Assembly (NCBI GenBank): GCA_963580455.1
Contig: OY756969.1
Coordinates: 9,687,501 to 9,751,500, forward strand
Length of the DNA stretch: 64,000 nt
DNA from: Euonymus europaeus
Lineage: Eukaryota > Streptophyta > Magnoliopsida > Celastrales > Celastraceae
Direction: 5' to 3'
Numbering within the stretch: the stretch's first letter is position 1; every line of letters starts with the position of its first letter. The notes under the pieces are model-generated. The model had not been told where the DNA came from. It was given only the letters and a program-made list of their open reading frames with translations, and made no database searches. Of the stretch, positions 34,323 through 46,179 are shown in pieces. A program made the position numbers and the translations under genes.

Positions 34323-35554
34323 CTGGAAAGTTTACTATTTTAGCTGCAATAGGTTATCGCGAGCCTCCAATACTGAGAAGTATTTGTCGAAAGTCACACC
34401 AAGCATAACAGTCTTTCCTCCAAAAGGTAAATTTTGCGTTTCCATTTCATTAGGCATCAGGATATCATTTAATGATCTATCCAATGCTAATTAAAAGAAT
34501 TAGTGGTTCCACTCGTAAACAAGATCCACTCAACAGGATGCAATATTTATACCTCACAAATGGTATAGGCTTAGCCTTAGCCTCTAATGTTTTCTTATTA
34601 CTTTGAGATTTTAGTTTTATTATCTTGCTGTGTTTGTTCTCTGTTTTTATTATGCTATTAAGTATTATTTAATGTCCTTTCAAATAGTAATGAGAACAAC
34701 AATTACATATTGTTTTAACATGTGCAAGGTAGATGGAATATTTACTACATGTCTTCAATACATTGGAGTACATCTTATCAAGTGTTTGACCCTTTTTAGA
34801 TTGTGGTTGTGTTTTTGGATCTTGGTGGCTCTTTATTAGTCTGCAGCAGTAGAGCATAAGACTGAGGAATGTTATCTGTTTAAGGTCTTGCTTGGCTTTT
34901 GCCCTTGTTTTGGTGGCTCTAATCTCTATAATTAGTTTGTGGTTGGGCCCATGATCTAGATTTAGGTGGGAGTTCTTTTATTGTTAGGATTCCTGTTTTT
35001 CTTTTTGCTTTGCACCAAAGCCTCTTCTTTCTTTTATAACTTTTAAGAGACTGAATTTTAAATAACTTAAATTTTTTTGAAGACTTTAATGTGTTCTAAC
35101 TTATTTTTCATAATTAATATATATATAGGAGCAACTACAAGAACTTGTCATCCAACAAACCCAAGATGACGGATCACATATGACAAGGGATGATATGTTA
35201 CTTCATGTGCTTGGTGAAAAATTTGGTTATTTTCGTGGAAAAGGAGCAGGAAAAAAGCCTCCAAGCAAGAGGCTTAGACAAGAGGACGTACAAGAACAAG
35301 TTCTAAGGGCTGTTGACCAAGCTAAGGAGGCCATGATAGGGGAAATTACAGAAAATATGATTGAAAGAGTTAGACAAGAAGTACGGGCTGAAGTTCGAGC
35401 TGAGCAAAGTTTCGAGACTCGTGCAGAAATTCGAGCTGAAGTACAAGAAGAACTGAAGGTGGAGATTCGATCCCAAATGCAAGCTGAGTTTGACGCTATG
35501 TTTCAAGAACGAATGACTGCATTTTTTGGTTCCATGTCGCAATCAAAAGGATGA
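34323..35554 (+). pseudogene. CACTA-encoded Transposase_24-like protein, C-terminal exons
   Basis: Exon 34323-34426 lies between TTGCAG and GTAAAT. A second exon, 35129-35554, begins after ATATATAG and reads EQLQELVIQQTQDD, then MTRDDMLLHVLGEKFGYFRG, GAGKKPPSKRLRQED, and a long charged coiled-coil-like stretch with EVRAEVRAE and EIRAEVQEE repeats, ending FFGSMSQSKG. The LGEKFGY-RGKG block is typical of the C-terminal part of plant CACTA Transposase_24 proteins, the TNPA-type accessory factor. The second exon is open for about 142 codons. Upstream exons were not recognised, so it may be a fragment. CT-rich sequence at 33290-33540 could be its leader. Confidence 0.7.
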
Positions 35555-37000
35555 TTTCAATTAACATATCTAAATAAGGTATTTCCTACTTCCTATTTCC
35601 TATAATGATCTGAAATACTTTATGAGATAAAGATGGAAGCTCAAGCTGGGAGTGCCCTATAGTGAGGGACCAGTAGGCCCGAGCATACGCATTGTTCTTG
35701 TTAGACCTGTTTTGTTTCACAGTTCTACTCTCTCTATCAGAACCTTTTTTATTATTCTATCACAATAAACCATCTCCATATAACCTACTAGTAATTAGTG
35801 GAGATGCTTTATAATATACAAATAACCATAGAATCTTCCATTATGGGCCTTTGACTCTGTGATGAGCAAATGATTCAGTTTGTCAGAGGAACCTACTATT
35901 TCTGGTGCCTATGGTCTACAATTTTGCTGAATAAAATTCCCTTGTGATGATGGGATGATACAATACATCACACATTTGAGTTCTACTGTTTACATTTTTT
36001 TACTTTTAAGTCTATTGATTTTGCTAATAATGACAGTTTTTTTATTATTTAAATTTAGTATGTGTTGGAAGTTGTTTATTAAGTCATGCTCAGTTAAGTT
36101 GTTCTTCAGGTGAAATACTAAATTTTGACTTGTCACATGGAGGATTTTTGCATTCCTGATAAGGTCTAATAATTGAATTATCGCTTGCCTTATTACTAAT
36201 GACTTTTGGTGGGGGAAGGGTGGAAGCTCAAGGGAGTGCCCTATGTCAAGCTTTATTTTAGTGTTTTTGTTATTATTCTAATGTTGTCCAGCATACACTT
36301 GTCCTTAACGGGAATTGAAGAGGCTAAAATAAGCCTACCTCTTGAGGTTTTTAGTTTGGCAAACTCAGAATTGATTTGTTTAAAGATAGATAGAAGCATA
36401 TGAAAATAGTGACATGCTAGCAAGCTTGGTAAGAAGTTACTTTAATGGAGATACGTTGGAAGTGAAGCCACTTTACTGTCCTTTTGGCTTTCTGTGTTTG
36501 TAGACAAGTCAAGTAGTATAATAATTTGGCCAAAGTGCACTTCTAGCAATCCAATGCATCTAATTATAATCTATCCGAATCATTATTTGGATATTCGGAG
36601 TTTTGTCATAAGATTTGTTATTATTTTCTATTTGAAGTGCAAAGTAATTAGTAGTTTAATTTTTTTTTTCTTAATGGTGAAATTTGCAGGTATGTTATAA
36701 GACGGATTCTCAAGAACCATGAAGTCATTCATTCTGATTGGATGTCTCAAAGGCTCAAGATATCAACAATATTTTGCCACAAAAATGAAACTGCACTAGC
36801 TATAGTACTAAATATATATTCTTCCTATGATCTCTTTGCGAATTAATTAACATTAGACTTATTCTAATTAAATTTTCTTTTAGAACTTGACAGAAATATT
36901 ACAAATATTATATGACAATTAATATCTTTGTTTATCATCTTAATTTGTGGAATGAATATTGAAGTAAATTTTTATTTATTTAATATATATATATATGTCT
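35555..37000 (+). other. CACTA 3' non-coding region
   Basis: AT-rich, with splice-acceptor-like TTTGCAG near 36688 that could mark an untranslated exon. No coding signature was seen. Confidence 0.4.
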
Positions 37001-37539
37001 TCAGTGACAAGTAACAATACATTACTCTTCACTAAATGATATGATTCTATGATCAAAATACTTTTTAGAGATGACATAGAGTTGTCACTAATAAATGTTT
37101 ATGTCACAACAACTGTATCTTGTCACTGATAGTCGCCGTTGGTGACAATAAAACTCGTCACAGAATGTACTACTATGGTCACTATTGCATTTCACAAACC
37201 ATATTCGTAACACAATATAGTGACGAGGATATCCGTATTTGTGACGACTACTATTGTCACAAGAAATCTTTCTGTGACAAGTATTACCATCACAAAAACA
37301 CTTGTTTTAGTGACACTTAATGCTGTCACTAAAGCTTAATTATTTGTGACAATATTGATCGTCACTGATGTTTGTTTATTAGTGACGTGTCATTATTCTT
37401 GTCACAAAACTTTCAGTGACACTCACATATGTGACGGAACAGAGTCGTCACTAACATTGTCACTAAAACGTTTTTGTGACGATAAATATACTTTCTGTGA
37501 TGACTTTTCTTGTCACAGAAACCTTGTTTTCTTGTAGTA

Positions 37540-38409
37540 AAGATTAGCAATAGAGTTCTGACCCTCGTCCACTGTGTAATTAATCAAATTGCCCAGTACA
37601 GTTTCCCAAAACTGCCCCAGTCCGATCCATTCCAACTTGGCTCATAGTAAAATTAAGAGTTAATTTTCCCAAAAATTGCCCAAGTATTGCTCGAATTAAC
37701 CCTTTTTTTTTGAACATACAGTTATCATTCAGTCAAAAGATAGATTTTCTCTGAATTATTGTATATGTATGAAATGTATATATGGACATGTATGATCAAT
37801 TAAAAAATATGTGCATTAATATAACCTAAACTAATGTATAGATGAAAAGTACATATGAACAAGTGTAATTTAATGAATATACATATAGACACAACCTAAC
37901 TTATGTACACAAAATAATACATGACTAGATATGTATGAGTGTCTTAATGAGTATGTATGAACATGATGGATAAATGTACAAGAAGTAAATAGAGTATAGG
38001 AAAAATCAGGGTCTAATTCCACAAACTTTTGATGGTAACAAGATCTAGATTTTGCTGTGCATATGGGTAGGCTCGTCTAACTATTCCACAAGGTCCCGGA
38101 TTAGGTTACCTTTAAATTTCAATTAGTGAAACAAAGGCTCCTCCCCTAACTTTTAAGGGAGGTCAATCCGGTGAAGATGTCTTCCACTACCCATGCGGAG
38201 ACGGAGTCTCACGAGACTAACAGTCAACCCTATTTAATTGCTTAGAATAGTGCCCGGGTGGTAGGCACGTGCGAGTGTTAGTGTATAAAGGAAATCAAAC
38301 AATCTTCATATATAAAGAAACCAATCAAGCAAACAAAAATAAAACAAATAAAGTAGCCAAATAAATAAAAAATTCAGACTGACCCTCTTAGGTTTAGAAA
38401 AACTTGTCT
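37540..38409 (-). other. internal region of the Tat/Ogre-like element next to the 5' LTR
   Basis: About 870 bp between the CACTA end and the primer site. No open coding frame of note. It is the expected untranslated leader downstream of the primer site on the minus strand. Confidence 0.5.
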
Positions 38410-38427
38410 TCCCCAGCAGAGTCGCCA
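38410..38427 (-). promoter_or_regulatory. primer-binding site, tRNA-Arg type expected for Tat/Ogre
   Basis: The minus strand reads TGGCGACTCTGCTGGGGA, 2 bp from the LTR edge at 38430. From memory of the lineage, Tat/Ogre elements use a tRNA-Arg primer with a TGGCGACTC..GGGGA site. This sets the element on the minus strand. Confidence 0.8.
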
Positions 38428-40037
38428 GCTGTGTCAACCGGCATAAAAAACAGAGTCGCCATCAATTGAATTAATGAGTGCAATTGGACACTAGCAGAAA
38501 AACCTATAAACCAAAAATAAGGTTACGGGGGTCGATTGAGCATGGAAAAAGTGTTAAGCACCCCACGACTCCTATTTAAAACAGTTAGTGAATTTTTAAA
38601 TGATTGGCTATTTTCTAAAAATTCATGATTTGCAAGATTGGGTTATTTTGAAGTAATAATGATAATAATTTGAATTTCGGATTACTCTAACTTATGACAT
38701 TGAAAGAAAACGCCAACTTATGTTGTTGTATTTAAAGGTGCGTCAGCTTATGACATTAAAGAAAATTGAATCTTGTAAACATTAACTTATGATGTTGTTT
38801 TTAAATTTAATGATTGATTAGGGATTAAAATATAGTCCAGTTTGAAATTCCAACTTATGGAATTGGGATGAATTGATTTTGAAAAAGATTTGTGATTACT
38901 AACCTTTATGTTAAAATAAAATGAATTTTGTAATTTATGATATTTGAAGGAAATTGAATACCAACTTATAGTATTAAATATATTGGATTTTGAAACATCG
39001 AATCATGGTGTTGTATTTAAATTTAATAATGAGGTCGGAATTAAAATGAGGTTGAGTTTGAAGTTCCAACTTATGGAATTTGAATAGAATTTGAAAATAC
39101 CAATTTATGGTATTGATTTGTGTTAAAATAGAGTGAATTTTATAATATTAATTTCTGATATTTGAAGAAAAAGAAATAAATATCAACTTATAATATTTTA
39201 TTGTTAAAAAATGAAAATTATATTTATAAAGAGTAGTAATTAGAAATAACATACTTACGAACCAGAAATGAGGGTACGAGAGTCGATTGAGTGTGAGGAA
39301 GGTATTAGGCACCCCACAACTCCTGTTTAAAACAGTTACCGAATTAATTGGTTGGTCATCTTAATAAAAAAAACTTGTTCTCTACAAGATATGATTGTTT
39401 TGAAATAAATAGATCTATTTAGAAAATGCTATCAACTTATGATAGTTTTTTCTATAAAAGATTTCAACAAAAATTTCATGTAAGATTAAATATTATATCA
39501 ATTTATGGTAGATTTCATACCAATTTATGGTATGGAAAAATGAATTTTGTTTTAAAAATTAAAATATATTTGAAAGGAAATTGGATTGAAATTCAACATA
39601 CCAACCTATGATATGGAAAACTCAATTTTAGATTTCATTTTAATAATGCAAATTTATTTTTTTTATTGAATTAAAGACTTGAATGATACAAAATTATAAT
39701 CCTGAACTTCTCTTAACTTATACAAATCTTTAAGAATACCAACTTATGATAATCTTTTGATTTCTAAATCTCTACCGTATGATAACAAATGGATTTATAA
39801 ATACTCACTTACGATATTTGAGTATGATTTAAGAACATCAACTATTGACATCTCTAAAATCTAAACTAAACCAGTATAATTCATAATTCAAATAAAAACC
39901 AACTCATGATCTTTTGAAAATTAAAATAATGTACATTTAAATTAACTCCACATATACACCTTATAATAAAACTCAAATAATAAAATATTCAAATTATTCA
40001 TGTCATTCGAACGAATAAATTACCCTATTTGAAGGGC

Positions 40038-40075
<38 letters not shown>

Positions 40076-40762
40076 TATCAAAAGATTTAACAATAATATC
40101 ATCACAATTAAATTTCACATTATTCGGTCCGAAACAAAATTTCAATGCATTATAACTGCATAACAACAAATTCAACAAACAAAATAAAGGAGATTATAAT
40201 TTAATCTATCAAAGCAAATATAATATTGTTTAAAATTTATGAAAATGTAATTACCGACTTTTAGATTGGAGTCATTTAATCAAATGTAATACATGCATTA
40301 ATTCGAGACAAACTTTTAGTATCTATTGGATTTAATTTCAAAAATACCAACTTATGATAGTAAATTATTAACAATTCATTATCCATTTATCAAACTTACC
40401 CCTACATACACCATATTCACCTACACATATAATATATATATATATATATACATGTAACATCATACACATACAAGAATATAATCTATATATATATATGTAT
40501 ATATATATAATATATATATATATATGTAACATCACACATATAATAATATAATATATATATATATATAACATAGACATACACACACACGACACACACACCC
40601 ACACATATAATATATATATATATTTAATAATAATAATAATAACAAACGTGATATATAAATTGAAAACACAAACTAATACTCTTGAGGTCGTTTTGTAAGA
40701 AAGTACCATAAAGATGTGTGTACGTGTAAAAAACAATAACAAAGTAATAACAATATCAAGCA

Positions 40763-41045
40763 TTAAAACTTCTGGGCTTGATAACCACAGGTGGCAAAGT
40801 CAACTGTTTGTGGCGCCGTCAAAGTTTAAAGAATAAAAAGCAAAATAAAAAAAATTTAAACAATAAAGGCGGTTGAACCAGCCATATAAGATATTATTGA
40901 AGTAGTAAAACTTCTGGGCTTGATAACCACAGGTGGCAAATCCAACCATTTGTAGCGCCATCGAAGATTCAAAGAATAAAAAATAAGATAAGAACATAAA
41001 AGAACTTAAACAATGAAGGTGAAAGAACCAATCATATATTAAAAA
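40763..41045. repeat. 142-bp tandem duplication in the right LTR
   Basis: TAAAACTTCTGGGCTTGATA followed by ACCACAGGTGGCAAA occurs at about 40763 and 40905, with diverged tails. The left LTR has one copy. Confidence 0.8.
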
Positions 41046-41104
41046 AAATTATAAGTATTAATATATATATATATATCTACAAATGATATATACCTGTAAA
41101 CTGA

Positions 41105-41375
41105 AACCTATTTTTCCTCCCTTTCCTTTCCTTTTTTTCTTCTCTTCTTTCCCTTTCTTTCACTCTCTTTCTTTTCTCTCCTTTTTCTTCACGTCACTCT
41201 CTTTCTCTTTCTCTCCCTTTTTCTCTTTTTCTTCTCTCTTTTCTCTTCAACGTCTCTCTCTTTCTCTTTCTCTTTCGTTCTTTCTCTGTATTTCTTTCTT
41301 TTCCTTTTTTTTTCTTTTTCTCTCCTTCTCCTTTCTCCCTATTTCCCCTTTCTCCTTCTCCTTTCTCTTGCATTT
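41105..41375. repeat. polypyrimidine (CT/TTC) tract
   Basis: About 270 bp almost entirely C and T on the plus strand, built of CTTT, CTCTTT and TTCC words. The long frame across it (Ser/Phe/Leu only) is an artefact. Confidence 0.9.
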
Positions 41376-42024
41376 TATAGAAAAATATGAAGTCACGGGT
41401 CCTTTATTTTATAAAACCTGTGACGTTTCAACAAAATCAGGAGTGTTCAATAATAGAAAATCAGTATTATATGCTTGACATGAATTATTTTTGAAAGAAA
41501 ATATCAATTTATGATATGAGCATATAGTCTTAAAAATATCAACTTATGGCATGTAATTAAATTTAATCATACAAACACCAACTGATGGTATTTCCTGTAG
41601 TTAACTTTGATCCTTGAATTCCATAATTCAAGAAATTGTATCATGTAATCATAAACAGACATATATATATATATATATATATTATATGTGATTTTGAGAT
41701 GAGTCCCTTTCACATTATATATATATATATATATATATATCATATATAAAAATCACTTTTTCACTCAATTTTTCACGATCACAACATACTTTGAAATTCC
41801 TGATTTGGATCTGAATTTTTATTTATATTTAGATAATCAAACATTTCTAGTATACAATATCATCACCAAAATTATTATTGGTACTTCTACCAAAATAATT
41901 TTTCTCTCTTCTTATTTTCTCTAAACACAAAGACCCACTATTTTATTCTACTCTCTTTCTTCCATTCTTATTTTTAATATTTTCTTTGAAATAAACCCGG
42001 ACGAAAACCGGTTACTACACACAC

Positions 42025-42880
42025 TAATATATTTTTATTATTTTCTTTTTCTATGGAGGTGTTATCTACTCGATAGAATCAAGGGAATGGTGTGAAAGAG
42101 GGATAAAAGAACTATCATGTCAACGATATGGTTCCATTGATTTCATTATGTTTGAATTAGAGCTGTTTGTTCCACTTACGTTTTTTTAGTTATTTCCACT
42201 AATTGGATTTTAGCCTGATTGTAGCAGTAGTTCATTACATTGGTTTCATTTCCGTCTGATTGTGCATTAATCTCCAGGTACATTTTTTTAATGTGAAATT
42301 ATACTCATTTGTCCCCAATGTAATAAATTGGATATGATATAAGCAATCTAATGAATTGCCTTAAGGAAGGCAATGTAATTATCAACCTAACGCAATTTAA
42401 TTAATTGCTCTAACGCAATGTAATGAATTTCTTTAAAAAAGGCAATGTAATTATTAGCCGGCAATGTAATGAATTATTTTAATGCAATGTAATGAATTGC
42501 CTTAAGGAAATTTTATTTAATTTTCATGCACTTTAATGGACATAACAGGAGAGTACAAGTAATGTTGTTCCATTGTTTTCATTCAGTTCTAGTTCACTAT
42601 TCTGAAAGAATTGAAAATAGTTCGTTACATTGAAAACAGCTTGTTCACTAAGCTTGATAGTAATTATCAACAAAATTAAAGGCCTACGCCGAGTACAATC
42701 AGCATCAAACTGATTCCCAAAACAACAAAATAGAAGGCCTCAATCTTAACTAACAGACCAGTGTCCTTAGTCAATCTATGATGAGAAACATAGTTCAAAA
42801 TCATATGACAAAATAACAAGATCTTATCATTTTCCTAGTTTAACTTCCCATGTTCTTTGGATCCGTATGCAGGTGTTCGG
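42025..42880. other. spacer between the Tat/Ogre-like insertion and the ULP1-like pseudogene
   Basis: This continues the sequence interrupted at 27521 and would be the 3' flank of the FAR1-like gene. It holds degenerate GCAATGTAATGAATT repeats at 42310-42510. No coding motif. Confidence 0.5.
42310..42510. repeat. GCAATGTAAT(GAATT) short dispersed repeats
   Basis: At least five copies of GCAATGTAAT occur, several followed by GAATT. ATTGCCTTAAGGAAGGCAAT (about 42356-42375) is a hairpin-capable inverted repeat. Confidence 0.65.
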
Positions 42881-42884
42881 CATC

Positions 42885-45800
42885 TCATATGTTGCCTTTT
42901 GAGGTTAAGAATATATGCATAAGATGAGCTCTGAACTTTAACAAGTCATCTGCTGATAATTTTGTGGGAATTGGCATGTTGTTGAAAATGCATTCCATGA
43001 CGAACATCACCACAGTGCCGCAGTCCATACTATGATCATTGAAAAAAATAACATTAATTTTTGAAATGCATTTAATTATCAGCTTCAAAAACAAAACTAG
43101 TGCGAATTGACTTAAGCTCCTGTTGGTTGTTATAGTGTTTCCCATTTTTTTGTAAGGCCCTCCATTGTAGTTTGGCTTGAACTAGGGAGGTTTGATTCAT
43201 AGTAAGAGATCTCACGAATAATGATTAGCATTCATTTTATTATGTGTCACAATAAAATTGAATTTTAAATATACCAGCTCTTTCGCATATGATAGGTATG
43301 GGTCTATAGATCCTTGAACTCTTGGTAACATTGAATTGTAATGGTCCCAACTTCCATTCTCAGTGTCGAGGACAAGAAATGTCCAATGGTTAGGTTGCAT
43401 GTGTGATTCTTTGGCGTATAATGGGAATAGAAGGTATATGTGGTAACGTGTTGTAACAGCAAGAAGTTTCCTTGTCAACATCCTCTCTATTAGGTTGTCA
43501 TTACCTTATCTTAATAGTGCCTGCATGAGAAACGTAATGGAAAAAATTCATTGGATTGAGAACAATGTAACCAGTTTATTACAATCGAAATAAGTAATCT
43601 AGTTCTCTTACCGAGGAAGAACTTGTTATTGCCAAATATGGGTCCTTGGTTTGTGTTTCATTTTGTGCACTACGAAGATTCTCAACAAATGCATCACTAA
43701 TATGATTTCGTGGACATGTTATTAAAGGTTGAGATTGACAATTAACCAATAATGTAGGAAAGGAATTTTGCACTAGCAAATTTCTTACATTGTTGGTCGC
43801 CATATCAGTCCCCGCCAAGATAAACATATCTACAAATGTAATGGTGTGCTCCACTGACCGCACAACCTTATTGCAGATGGTATACAATAAGTGTTAGTAC
43901 AGTCTCTCACGAAATGGCATGCAGATGCATTAATCATTTGTTACATTGTTACCTATAATATACAGTAATTTATGAAATTGTTTGACCCAATATATTAATA
44001 TTGTTATATTGAAAGACAAAATAGTACCTATCAATTCCCAATTTTGTATAGTGAACCATTTTAACTACATCATTAGCATTTAGATATTTGATTGCTGGAG
44101 TAGGTCTTCTTTTCCTCTTTTTGGCTACTTTCTCCTCCATAATGAGGTCCTCCACATTAATCACAGTTTCAGTACTAGGTTGCTTCTCAGTTTACATTTT
44201 CTTCTTGTTCTCTAGATTCGTATTTTGGCTCTTTGGATTCTGATACTCAAAATCATCTACAATTAACGACTTTCTTATTTTCCTTTTAATGCGCCTCACC
44301 AAAGATCTGGTCTTGTCCTTCTCGGTCTCTAGTCTTTTCTTGGTAGTTGTTTTATTTTTCTTCATTCGTACTTGGGGGCTTTGTTTTCTTTCTTAATTCA
44401 TCCTTATTTATCCGAGCTTGTAGATCCATGCATTGATCTGTTAACTCTCAGAAACATCTTGAAATTTCATCTCTTTGCATTTTCAATTTAAGTGTTTCAT
44501 CTTGCCAATGTTTGATCTCAACATCTCTTTGCTTCAACTCAATACCTTGTTCAGCAACCTTATCAGGGTACTTCTGTATTTGCCAAAAAATAGATACTGT
44601 TTATTTCAATTGACGCACTTTCGAAGCTTGCAATTCTTTCATTTTTAATGTAAGATCAGAGATTGATTTCTTTACCTTCTGCATTGCTTTCTACAACATT
44701 GCATACACTTGATTGACCAATAGTGAATATCTAATATTTTTGTGCAAAACCTTCTTCTTTTGAAGCTGATTCTTCACTATTCAAGCAGTGATAGTTTTCT
44801 TTATATTGCGAAGCACCTCCTAATAGTTCAATTTTGTCATCATCTTCATCTATGCTTTCCATTGTGTTGCACACCTTCTCAGAAATGTCCTGTTTCACAT
44901 TGCACACTTTCTCATTTTTGGTGTGCTTCAAAGACATCGCTTCATCAGGGGAACCCATTAAGTCATAATAGTCCTCAATAATAAGTGTCTCTTCATCAGT
45001 CTTGATCAAATCAGATTCAATCACCTGAAAACAGGGTATTAATTAAAAAGACAATGTATACATTTTTCAAAACAAACCATTACATTAATCTCAAAACAGT
45101 GTACATAGTAGTAATTTCAATGTAAATATTGTAAGAATTAGTATCTAACCTTTTTGCCTTTAATGTTTTCCCCAAATTTCTTGCTAAAATCTTTTGAAAA
45201 GTCTCTCGGATCCCACTTCAAGAACCTTGGGAATGTCTCTTCTTGCTTTGGAGTGAAAATGTTTGTATGCTCACAAAACCACTACTAAAAATAACAAGTG
45301 AAATAAAGTAAGTTAAATATTTGGAAATTATTATTTTCACATAAAATAAAAATGTGGATGGATACTTACTGACATAATTGTTACACAACCGCGAACCTTC
45401 TCAGAATTTCTAGCATTCTTGTGGATTGAGTCCATTAAATATGCAGCTGTGGTGAGGGACCAGTTGTAGTTTCTAACCAAATCAAAGTCTTCAACTAACG
45501 GGATGAAGTTCCAAGCAAGTGAATCCGCAAAGGTTGAGAAGAACAAAGTGAGACAAACATACAAGACTAATAAATGAGCTACATCATTTTCCTTCTCATC
45601 ACCTTGAAGTGGAATCGTCTTCTCAATGACAGTCTTTATAGTTTTTGACTTCAACATTGTTTCTCCATCTAACCTCCTTTAAATAAAAGCTAGAGTCTAC
45701 AGGTTTTCCAGTGTTAAATTCAATCTCTTCTTTGCCAAATAAAACCCCAAAAATGAGTGTTACATAATTTTCAGTTAAATCAAGTAGTTTGCCCCCCATG

Positions 45801-46159
45801 CTGAATGCATCTTCATTGACATTTTAAGTTCTGATAATGTCACACAATATGTCATCATTCTTCCTAATCTTAACCTAAGGAACTTTACCAATCCATTGGC
45901 TGAATAAAGGCCAAAAAGGTGTTTGCATCAAAAAGTCTATGTGATGTTTCCTTAGCTATAATTTTGACTGACCGTTGCTCAATTTCCCCAGATATTTTCC
46001 AATGGCTCCTAGGTTCGATTTGTATTGTAGTGGGAACAAATTCTTCACCACTTTCTTTGCCCGACTTTTTTTCCCTGATGATGGAGCAATTATTTTTTTC
46101 TTTGGTGTAGTGGGGGATCCCTTTTTGGTTGGGGTCATACTAGATCTTGTTATGGTCAT
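42885..46159 (-). pseudogene. transposon-type ULP1-like (C48) cysteine protease gene, broken
   Basis: Minus-strand order: a lysine/serine-rich start (46159-45956); a DUF1985-like region (VTLIFGVLFGKEEIEF near 45740, then VAHLLVLYVCLTLFF, FADSLAWNF and EDFDLVRNYNWSL at 45657-45337); an acidic segment (45024-44731); KRKRRPTPAIKYLNANDVV (44164-43970); and the C48 domain. The catalytic His is in NHWTFLVLDTENGSW (codon about 43388), followed by HYNSM where many C48 enzymes have Y-D-S. The catalytic Cys is in MDCGTVVMFVME (about 43022). Frames change repeatedly; some changes may be introns, and plain stops also occur (for example near 45800). C48 proteases remove SUMO-like tags. Copies of this architecture are carried by plant Mutator-like and other transposons, so this is a transposon cargo gene rather than a host SUMO protease. 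Confidence 0.8.
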
Positions 46160-46179
46160 TATGTTGCATCAAAATTAAA

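Larger units (their letters stand above)
32761..37539 (+). mobile_element. CACTA (En/Spm-type) transposon nested in the Tat/Ogre-like element
   Basis: The right end on the minus strand reads TACTACAAGAAAACAAGG from 37539. The left end reads CAAGAAAACTAGG at 32761, matching from base 6 of the terminus, with CACTA itself missing. TTGTCAC/GTGACAA words in both orientations fill 32775-33240 and 37000-37520, the subterminal repeats. The middle carries a Transposase_24-type exon but no TNPD-type main transposase, so it is non-autonomous or decayed. No 3-bp target duplication can be read because the left terminus is damaged. Confidence 0.85.
27522..42019 (-). mobile_element. Tat/Ogre-like LTR retrotransposon, non-autonomous, carrying a CACTA insertion
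   Basis: Long LTRs lie at 27522-30389 and 38430-42019. Both have the plus-strand edge TGTGTCAACCGGC and run to a shared CCGGTTA near the other edge. The target duplication CACAC is at 27517-27521 and 42020-42024. A primer site on the minus strand at 38427-38410 fixes the orientation. The CAGAGTCGCC...GGTGTTAGGCACCCC-like phrases in the LTR are typical of Tat/Ogre-lineage elements. Without the CACTA insert the internal region is only about 3.2 kb, and I find no gag, protease, reverse transcriptase or integrase motif, so it is a large-LTR non-autonomous element. It landed about 90 bp past the FAR1-like stop codon. Confidence 0.88.
38430..42019 (-). repeat. 5' LTR (right copy) of the Tat/Ogre-like element
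   Basis: 3590 bp, collinear with the left LTR except for two extra blocks and scattered substitutions. It contains the hairpin family (about 38690-39960), AT/CA microsatellites (40440-40625), a 142-bp tandem duplication and a long polypyrimidine tract. Confidence 0.88.

Noticed and set aside
33666..34343. Overlapping hydrophobic frames, possible membrane protein
   Set aside because: T-rich intron-like sequence inside a CACTA element. Three frames overlap and all are Phe/Leu-rich from base composition.
41083..41478. 131-codon frame (Ser/Phe/Leu), membrane-like
   Set aside because: Pure polypyrimidine tract; hydrophobicity is a by-product of TTC/CTC/TTT codons.
42885..46159. Host SUMO protease gene
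   Set aside because: The DUF1985-like upstream region, severe decay and transposase neighbour fit a transposon-borne ULP1-like gene instead.
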